Part shown: in pieces, positions 57,760 through 64,000 of the stretch
Layout: every line of letters begins with the position of its first letter
How positions within the stretch are numbered: the first letter of the stretch is position 1
Origin: Adiantum capillus-veneris
Taxonomy: Eukaryota; Streptophyta; Polypodiopsida; Polypodiales; Pteridaceae
DNA length: 64,000 bases
Assembly (NCBI GenBank): GCA_014529385.2
Contig: CM043953.1
Coordinates: forward strand, 89,274,342 to 89,338,341
Direction of reading: 5' to 3'
The notes under the pieces: model-generated
The model's database searches: none
The model's input: the letters and a program-made list of their open reading frames with translations, nothing else
Told to the model about the DNA's origin: nothing
Translations under genes and position numbers: made by a program

Positions 57760-57965
57760 CTGTGTTTGTTGTTGTGTCGGAGAAAAGGGCTGAGGGCGGA
57801 CAGGGAGGGGTAGCGCAAGGCAAGCAGAAGGCAGGGGCAACGCGCGCGCAGCAGGGAGTGCTGGCAGCTCAAGGCGGGGGGTGGGGGGAAGCCAACGATG
57901 GCGGGAGGGGGGGGCGAGCGGTAGCAAGCAGCGAGCGCGCATTGATCCACATGTAACTATCCTTT

Positions 57966-59125
57966 TTCACAGTTGTTTAGTATGCCAGAAGGTCAAGTTT
58001 GACAGGCATAAGGCACAAGGATTACTACAGCCTTTACCCATTCCCACCCGCCTCTAGGAAAATATTACAATGGATTTCATCTTTGATCTCCTGAAGACAT
58101 AGAGTGGACACGATGGCAATTGACTGTCATTGACAAATTTAGCAAGCAAGCTCACTTCATTCCAATGAAGAAAACAGTCAAGCCGGACCATTTAGCAAGA
58201 CTATTCATCACGCAGATATTTTGATTACATGGCATGCCTAAGACAATAGTCTCCGACAGAGATTCCCGATTCACGAGTTTGTTTTGGAGGGCTATTTGTG
58301 AGAACATTGGTACGCGGTTGCAGTTCTTGTCATTATTCCACCCACAGCAGACAGATGGGCAATGTGAGATTGCAAATTCAGTTGTTCTAGATTTATTGTA
58401 GTCTTACATCTCTGATCAGAAAACTCAATGGGATTTTTTTTCCTTTGGTGGAATTTGCCGACGACAACATGGTTCACTCTTCGATGGGGAAGGCGCCATT
58501 TGAGATAATTGAATGTGCTCCAAAGGTTCCACCCTTTCTCTGCACTAAGGACAAGATTTTTGAAGCCAACCAATACATGAGGGACTTGGACATTGCTTTT
58601 GCCAAGGTTCCGCGAGGCTTTAGAGAAATCTCAAGAACGACATAAGAAGGCAGCAGATCGACATCGACGAGATTTAAAATTAAAGGAAGAAGATTGGGTG
58701 CTCTTACGTTTTGAGAAGGCACACCTAAGGAAACGAAAGGGAAGGGAGCGGCTTTTTCCAAAGCTTAGCATGAGGTATTATGACCCTTTCCAGATAAAAG
58801 AAAAGATAATTGATGTCTCCTTTCAACTCAAGCTGATACTTGGAAGATTCACAATGCATTCCATGTGAGTCTCTTGAAACCTTTTAAAGGTGAGGTGCCG
58901 GTTGATGGGGAGCCTGATGAGCAACCTGAAGTGGAAGAGAGCGAGGAGATACTCGTTTCTGAACAGATTTTGGCACACAAGGATAGAAAGATGAAAGGTA
59001 AAGTGATTCTGCGGTTCTTGGTTAAATTCAAGAACTATCTGGCATTAGATGCAAGTGGATGGAGGAGGAAGACCTAGCAGATACTCCTCAGATTTTGAAA
59101 CTTTACCTTGAAGCATTCGATTTAG
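57966..59125 (+). pseudogene. G0 integrase core and chromodomain-like C-terminus
   Basis: It resumes with CQKVKFDRHKAQGLLQPL, then the catalytic core (FDLLKT, FSKQAHFIPMKKTVKPDHLA) and the equivalents of SDRDPR and HPQTDGQ in shifted frames. The later part is FEIIECAPKVPPFL, KKAADRHRRDLKLKEEDWVL and RLFPKLSMRYYDPFQI. The last frame (58865-59077) has LLKPFKGEVPVDGEPDEQPE, then EILVSEQILAHKDRKMKGKV and RFLVKFKNYLALDA, a chromodomain-like fold cue (VKFKNY for the usual VKWKGY). Confidence 0.8.
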
Positions 59126-59710
59126 CATAGTCTACTCCGATAGATCCCCGAACTCAGCAAGGTTGAGTCTGGTGCAGAGAGATTGCAAGAGGGGAGTCAC
59201 TCCGCTCCTTTGTCGACTGATTACCTCGATTGAGTAAGGTCACTGATGTCCTCTTTGGGTTTCAGGGATATTGACAGGCTGATAGTATTCTGCTGTATGA
59301 CTTTATGAACGGAATTCCCAAAATTGAATATGATTGATTTGTAGTCTCTCATTTGACTTGTTTGATTGCAAGAACTGAAAGACGAAATGACTGCAGCATT
59401 TCGGTCTCATAAATCTCTATAGACATGATTGCAATAAGGAACAGTTAATTCGGCATCAATGAAGTCCGGGATGGATCTAGATTCGGTTACTAAATACGTT
59501 GCTGGCAGTCATGATCTGAGATTTGGAATCAAATTTTTTGTGATTTTTCATGTGAGATCTTGTGATGTCGTGTCGTCTTTGTACAAGTGCTAGATGTGTC
59601 GTGTCTAGTGCGTCGGTACTTAGAGTCAGTGTCTATTGAGTTGGTTTATGGCCTCTATCTATTTTGTAGGTGTAATCGAGGGTGATTATAATTCTTTCAA
59701 GCGGGGGGTA
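59126..59710 (+). other. G0 non-coding 3' region
   Basis: Counterpart of 32651-33278 and 45261-45895, more diverged. It ends with a purine tract (GCGGGGGGTA) directly before the LTR. No gene seen. Confidence 0.65.
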
Positions 59711-59934
59711 TGTCACAAGCTGATGACGTGGCAGCCAGAGCTATATGGACAAACAATACGAACATGCTGACATGGCAGAGTGCCACGTGGTAGATAGTAC
59801 GGAATTACAGTTTCTGTGCTGACAGTGCTGACGTGGTAGAATGTACAAACTTTCGCGTTTTATGCTGGCTGTTGACGTGGTTTGGTTGTACGGATTTCCG
59901 CAATTAGTGTTGTTGCTGTGATCTGGATCCAAAT
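59711..59934 (+). repeat. G0 3' LTR, truncated by LINE 3
   Basis: It starts TGTCACAAGCTGATGACGTG like the G1 3' LTR. The remaining ~220 bp are U3 with several CTGACGTGG-like repeats. The R/U5 motif seen in the other LTRs is not reached. The exact junction with LINE 3 is uncertain. Confidence 0.7.
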
Positions 59935-60000
59935 TTGATAAGCCCAGGACAGAGCTCGCTGCTGCTGTACTCTCCCGCTGCGCCATCACCATCGCCTCCT

Positions 60001-60026
60001 CCCCCCCCCCCCCCCCCCCCCCCCCT
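60001..60026. repeat. Poly-C run in LINE 3 5' UTR
   Basis: About 25 C, with a second run of about 14 C near 60257. The position matches the poly-G (minus-strand poly-C) in LINE 1. Confidence 0.85.
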
Positions 60027-60429
60027 CCCTCCCTCCCTCACATGCTGCCCGCTGTCCTCCTCGTGCTGCCCTCAGTCCCCGCTGCCCCCCGCCTGCTGTC
60101 CCTCCCGCCTGCCCTCTGCCCCCGCTGCCCCCCCCCTAGCGCTGCCCTGTTCCAGCCTTTCTGCCCGCCCTCAGCCCCCTGCTGCCGCCACCCGCCCTCA
60201 GCCTCATCCCATGCTGCCGCCTCACGCCCTCATCCCTTAGCACAAACCCGCTTTATCCCCCCCCCCCCCCGTCTCGGCCCGTTCACCCATCAGTTTGGGC
60301 CCCCCGCCTCGGTTTCTCCCTACAGTTTTGGCACTCTCGGCATCTGTTCCAACTCCTTGGAGCAGTGTTTGCGCGCCCTTCTGCAGCTCCTCCCGTCGTC
60401 CTCTTCTTACGCCACAGCAATAGACACAG

Positions 60430-61623
60430 ATGGAGGCTCCAGCTTCGCCACAGAGGGACTCGCCTGAAGCCCCCTCGCCCGACCCCGCTGAGCCCACCAT
60501 TCGACTTGCTCTTTCGCCGACAGAGCAAGCGAGCCTTGCCGCAGAGGTAGAGCGCTTGCAGGCGACTTCGGTCATCTGCAAGATTCTCAGCACTCAACCT
60601 AGCAGAGGAGAGCTGCGAGACCTTCTCCAGGCCCGCCTTCTCGCAGAGGTGGGCAAGATCTTGGATGTCCAGATTCTCGGACGGGGGTACTACCAGATTG
60701 AGTTCGAGACTTCCGAGATGGCCTCCAAGGTCATTGCTATGAGTCCACTGGCCATCCGAGCATCATGCGCCCACTTTCGACAGTGGCGACATGGTTTTGA
60801 CCCGACTTTGGATATGCTAGTAGAGGAGGCAGACATCCCCATCTCAGTCTGCTTTCCGGGTTTACGGAGGGAGTACCTTCCACTTCTCTCCAGGATTGGC
60901 TCCGCCATCGGGACAGTCCTGGAGACACTTCGTACGGCAGCATCAGTAGCTGCCAAGGCGGCTGGCATCCCTTCAGTTCGAGTTTTGGTCAGAGATACCC
61001 ACACGCTCCCGAAGGTCATCCTTCTGCCTCGGGTGAGTGGGGGTTGGTTTCGACAGAGTGTGGAGTACTCGGGTCTCCCGAACCAGTGCTTCATTTGCAG
61101 ACAGATGGGCCACCTAGCGAAGGCCTGTCCACGGAGGAGACCACGACCCGCACCCCAGCCTCAGCCCCAACCTGCCAAGGCTGGGCGCAGCCACAGCCAG
61201 CGACACAGAGCACAGATTCAGCGCCACCCTCCGAGCCTGGGGCTCCAGTGGAGGAGGGGTGGCAGCAGGCCCGTGGCCGTCGACGCCAGAGGCCACAGCG
61301 ACAGCCTCGCACTCAGAGTGGCCCCCAGGTGCCTACTCAGCAGCAGTGGGTTCCCACGGGGAACCGCTTTGGGCCTCTTGAGCAGGAGGAGCCTCCTTCG
61401 CCAGCCTCCACCTCCGCTTCACCCTCGCCAGCCGCTCCGCCTTCCGATCTCCCCTCCTCCTCCTCATGCCCTCCCCCGCCCTCTACTACCGCTCACCCCC
61501 CACCTCGCCCCCCCTATGTCTCTGCTGCCCCACCCCGCTTCTCCTATCCCCAGCCCCTTCTCCCCCTCCTCCTGCTTCAGTACCTCAGTCGGCTCAGGAG
61601 ACTGGACCCTTGCCGACGGCTAG
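60430..61623 (+). CDS. LINE 3 ORF1, nucleic-acid-binding protein with CCHC knuckle
   Basis: ATG 60430 starts MEAPASPQRDSPEAPSPDPA. A domain of about 180 residues follows (RLQATSVICKILSTQPSRGE, YYQIEFETSEMASKVIAMSP, SVCFPGLRREYLPLLSRIGS, KVILLPRVSGGWFRQSVEY), similar in layout to DUF4283-type domains of plant L1 ORF1. Next is CFICRQMGHLAKAC (CX2CX4HX4C), an RNA-binding knuckle. The frame stays open to 61623, but beyond the basic PRRRPRPAPQPQ stretch it seems to be the wrong frame. Similarity to the other copies moves to the -1 frame (GWQQARGRRRQRPQRQ, QQQWVPTGNRFGPLEQ; open 61044-61661). ORF1 protein binds the LINE RNA in a ribonucleoprotein. Confidence 0.8.
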   Translation: MEAPASPQRDSPEAPSPDPAEPTIRLALSPTEQASLAAEVERLQATSVICKILSTQPSRGELRDLLQARLLAEVGKILDVQILGRGYYQIEFETSEMASKVIAMSPLAIRASCAHFRQWRHGFDPTLDMLVEEADIPISVCFPGLRREYLPLLSRIGSAIGTVLETLRTAASVAAKAAGIPSVRVLVRDTHTLPKVILLPRVSGGWFRQSVEYSGLPNQCFICRQMGHLAKACPRRRPRPAPQPQPQPAKAGRSHSQRHRAQIQRHPPSLGLQWRRGGSRPVAVDARGHSDSLALRVAPRCLLSSSGFPRGTALGLLSRRSLLRQPPPPLHPRQPLRLPISPPPPHALPRPLLPLTPHLAPPMSLLPHPASPIPSPFSPSSCFSTSVGSGDWTLADG

Positions 61624-62326
61624 GAGATCTCTTGGCAGCGCCTTTGCCACGAGTCGCCTAGCGAGAGAGGGTCAACCCTTCATGCGGCCCCCTCTGCAGA
61701 TTCAGACATCTTCTCTTGCAGCTATCCCGCGTGGTTTGACGAGCATTGACCTCCGACGCCGGTGGGATTTCTTCGATTACGGGTTTACTCGTTTTCTTGG
61801 CGACTCCGCAGCAGACCACGAGGCAGCCTGCTTCAAAGTCCATGCTTTGTTCCTCGCCGCTAGGGGGACAGAGGCCTTGGACTCAGCAGTTGGTTTCTCC
61901 TTCCCCCTCTGTGGCAGGACTGAGACAGAGTGGTCCCTCGACTCAGTGGTGGGATGGTTGCATACACAGGTTCTCGAGTTCTCTCACCACATGGGAGAAC
62001 TTGGCGTTACAGATTTGCTGCAGACGTTGTGGCCACTGGCCAAGTTTGCGGTGACACCCCCAGACTCAGCAGGATGTAGACACATTGTGGTGTACTTTTT
62101 TGCTGATACGCAAGGTTTTCCTTGCTATGTATTCATTCATGAGGACTCCTGGACAGAGGAGGTTGCTTTACGCACGGCTCGCTCTACTTGGGCTTGGCCC
62201 AGGCACTCACTGCAGTCTCGCCTATCTAGAGGACGCTCGGATGCGGATTACTCCCCATCCAAGCCTGCTTCGAAGATAGCTCGTCTTGCTGCTGCGGCAG
62301 CATCTGTTCTCTCTCGCTCCCCATGA
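61466..62326 (+). CDS. LINE 3 ORF1 third segment, unrecognised domain
   Basis: A third frame, again -1 from the previous one, encodes a Pro-rich lead and then RRSLGSAFATSRLAREGQPF, LRRRWDFFDYGFTRFLGDSA, LDSAVGFSFPLCGRTETEWS and RHIVVYFFADTQGFPCYVFI, ending in a basic Ser/Ala tail. LINEs 1 and 2 encode the same segment in the same relative frame, and in neither is there an ATG at a matching place, so it is probably the C-terminus of ORF1 and not a separate ORF. I do not recognise the domain. Its stop TGA (62324-62326) overlaps the ORF2 ATG as ATGA. Confidence 0.65.
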   Translation: MPSPALYYRSPPTSPPLCLCCPTPLLLSPAPSPPPPASVPQSAQETGPLPTARRSLGSAFATSRLAREGQPFMRPPLQIQTSSLAAIPRGLTSIDLRRRWDFFDYGFTRFLGDSAADHEAACFKVHALFLAARGTEALDSAVGFSFPLCGRTETEWSLDSVVGWLHTQVLEFSHHMGELGVTDLLQTLWPLAKFAVTPPDSAGCRHIVVYFFADTQGFPCYVFIHEDSWTEEVALRTARSTWAWPRHSLQSRLSRGRSDADYSPSKPASKIARLAAAAASVLSRSP

Positions 62327-64000
62327 GGATCGTCTCGTGGAACGTGCAGGGACTAGGTGGGCCCCAGTTTCAGCGACAGCGGGGCCGATTGCGTCAGGAG
62401 CTTCAACGTTGCCTTGTGGGAGGAGAGATTGATCTCCTTATGCTTCAGGAGCACCATTTGTCTGAGAGCCGCATTCGGTGATGTGGTCAGATTTTGCGTG
62501 GACGCTATGATACCTTTTGGTCAGCTGCTTTTGGACCTGGAGGCATCCAGGGTGGGGTATGTATGACTATTGCGGACTCACTACAGCAGGCCATTGTGGG
62601 CAGAGGGATTATTGTACCAGGCAGGGCTCAGTGGATTACTATGCAGATTCAGGGTAGCCTTGTGGGTTTCCTGAACATCTATGCGCCCAATGTGGCGAGT
62701 GCTCGTGCAGAGTTTTGGTCACAGATTGTTGAGTCTTTGCCACAGGTTGACCAGTGGTGTGTAGGAGGGGACTTCAACATGTTGGAGGATCCTTCTGACA
62801 GGATCGGAGGCAGCCATGCTACTGTGCATGGAGTCGAGTTAGCAGCTCGGGAGAGGTTTTGTATGACGTTGAGGGTCTCGGATACATGGCAGCATTCTGG
62901 CTTTGTGAGGCCTCCAGAGAGTCTTGCCTTCTCTAGATCGGACCGCAGAGTGGGAGGAGTGAATCTATCACGCATAGATCGCTTCTACACTAGTGACCAC
63001 ATCAGTGACTTGGGGGGATCAGTGGGCATCCTGGCAGGGACATCCTTCTCGGTCCATGCACCAGTGATTCTCACAGTGGCAGATAGGCAGAGGAGTGGGA
63101 GCACGATGCTTCGCATCCCAGAGCGGGTCTTGTTGGACTCAGCACTCAGAGAGAGGGTCGAGGCTCTATGGACAGAGGGCATGGACAGCCAGGCTCCACC
63201 TGCAGACAGAGTGGCCTCAGGCCTAGCTCAGCTTAGCCACTTCTTTCTCCAGGAGTCTCTGGCTCGACGGGCTGCAGCGAGAGAGGAGGAGCAGCGTCTG
63301 AGACGAGGCATTGCTTCACTACAGAGGATGCAGGAGCAGCATCCAGACAGTCCATGGTTGGAGGAGCAGTTACAGCAGGCTCGACAGGAGCTTGCTTGCA
63401 CAGAGGAGAGGCGCCATGAGTTTGCCTTTCATCGACAGGCATCTCAGTGGACTCAGGTGGGTGACAGGGTGACAGGTGGTTTTTTTGAGACAGTGGGACC
63501 TCGGCACTCGCATGCCAAGGTCAATCAGTTGAGGAGACCCGATGGGTCAGTTGTTTGTGAGCCTGAGGATATGCGTGCAGTCGCTACTGACTTTTACCGT
63601 GAGCTACTGTCGGCTGAGCCCGAGTCAGAGAGACAGGATGCATGCAGGGAGCAGGTTTGGGCACAGATGCCCTGTCTTGTGACTAAGGAGATGCGGCAGA
63701 GGCTTGAGTTACCTCTTCAGCTTGAGGAGCTGCACACGGCTCTTAGGGCCCTCCCTCGTGGTAGCTGTCCAGGTGAGGATGGGCTGACTCCCAGCTTCTT
63801 CTTGGAGTACTGGGACCTGCTTGGCCCAGATCTTTGTAGTGCCTTTCAGTACATTCTGCACACAGGAGTGATGCCGGATAGCATGAGTGAGGGCCTGATT
63901 TACCTCATTCCAAAGGAGGGTGGCTCCTTGGATGAGATTCGACAGTGGCGCCCCATCACCATTCTCAACTCAACCTACAAAATTCTTGCCAAGGCTCTGA
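62323..64000 (+). pseudogene. LINE 3 ORF2, endonuclease and start of RT, partial
   Basis: ATG 62323 opens MRIVSWNVQGLGGPQFQRQR. APE endonuclease motifs follow: SWNVQG, DLLMLQEHH, LNIYAPN, GGDFNMLEDPSDRIGG and SRIDRFY. The SDH motif reads S-V-H (FSVHAPV, near 63050), so the Asp is lost, whereas LINE 2 keeps SDHAPV. TGA 62479-62481 replaces an Arg codon present in LINE 2 (SRIRRCGQ). After a coiled-coil-like linker (REEEQRLRRGIASLQRMQEQ) RT begins: LPRGSCPGEDGLTPSFFLEY, IPKEGGSLDEIRQWRPITIL. The frame is open to the last base. It would nick DNA and reverse-transcribe the LINE RNA at the target. With the stop and the lost Asp it is probably inactive. Confidence 0.85.

Larger units (their letters stand above)
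51204..57965 (-). mobile_element. LINE 2, near full-length L1-like element inserted in G0
   Basis: 6762 bp between the two 13-bp copies of TTCACAGTTGTTT. On the minus strand it has a 5' UTR, ORF1 from ATG 57759, an ORF1 third segment ending at 55866, ORF2 from ATG 55869, and a short T-rich (A-rich on the minus strand) tail at 51204. All domains are present, but frames are broken. A 194-bp tandem duplication lies in its 3' part. It splits the G0 integrase between its two Cys pairs. Confidence 0.92.
34700..59934 (+). mobile_element. Ty3/gypsy element G0, in three blocks split by two LINEs
   Basis: G0 blocks lie at about 34700-37451, 49892-51203 and 57966-59934. They join without loss across LINE 1 (15-bp duplication GGGATCCTCTTGTTT at 37437-37451 and 49892-49906) and LINE 2 (13-bp duplication TTCACAGTTGTTT at 51191-51203 and 57966-57978). 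The order across blocks is gag, protease, RT start; then RT palm, RNase H, integrase zinc part; then integrase end, chromodomain-like segment and 3' LTR. It is the oldest layer of the nest. Its 5' border is unresolved, and its 3' LTR is cut by LINE 3. Confidence 0.85.
59935..64000 (+). mobile_element. LINE 3, L1-like, best-preserved copy, runs off the window
   Basis: A C-rich 5' UTR (to 60429), ORF1 (60430 on), an ORF1 third segment to 62326 and ORF2 from 62323 follow in order on the plus strand. ORF2 is open to the window end except for one TGA at 62479-62481. The 3' half, including most of RT, lies outside the window. The 5' border is placed where sequence stops resembling gypsy LTR; no target duplication can be checked. 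Confidence 0.88.

Overview
The window looks like accessory DNA from a large, repeat-rich land-plant nuclear genome. The evidence is tRNA-iMet primer sites on LTR elements, chromodomain-type Ty3/gypsy retrotransposons, L1-like LINEs with a CCHC ORF1, Ty1/copia debris, long (CT)n/(GT)n tracts and GT-AG introns of 68-138 bp. A fern or other seed-free plant is my guess from the style of the elements; nothing here proves it.

Region 1 (1-10.1 kb) holds the only non-retroviral-type genes. A divergent histone H3 with CENH3-like features lies on the minus strand at 880-1374. It is followed by the 3' end of an old LINE (1463-2575). A microsatellite zone (2.5-4.9 kb) contains four ~61-bp inverted repeats with TACTAA(N)GGCGCGC-like arms. 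Two convergent multi-exon genes follow. The plus gene (4902-6857, intron 6231-6350) is unrecognised. The minus gene (9454-6769, three introns) resembles a transposase-like family and carries five in-frame stops. The pair may be the body of a decayed, undescribed DNA transposon.

Region 2 (10.1-25.9 kb) is mostly non-coding. It has a local duplication with palindromes, a satellite-like family built on GTCCACCACTTGTCCAA (13.5-20.6 kb), a non-autonomous minus-strand LTR element (14462-16831), copia and gypsy gag debris (21.0-23.1 kb) and a GA-rich zone.

Region 3 (25.9-64 kb) is almost wholly retrotransposon. Gypsy element G1 (25881-34088) is complete with both LTRs and a GAATC target duplication, and carries a 1.14-kb insertion in its RT. 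Beside it an older gypsy element, G0, is split into three blocks (about 34.7-37.45, 49.89-51.2 and 57.97-59.93 kb). LINE 1 splits it first (37452-49891, 15-bp target duplication) and LINE 2 second (51204-57965, 13-bp target duplication). LINE 1 is itself split by gypsy element G2 (38939-46516, target duplication GTATC), and G2 carries a 5'-truncated LINE tail (about 41027-42029). This is a four-level nest. LINE 3 (plus strand, from about 59935) truncates the last G0 LTR, is the least damaged LINE, and runs off the right edge inside its RT.

No autonomous element here looks fully intact. Stops, frameshifts and lost catalytic residues are noted per element. Bacterial features such as operons, ribosome binding sites or CRISPR do not apply. 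I saw no convincing tRNA or rRNA gene.
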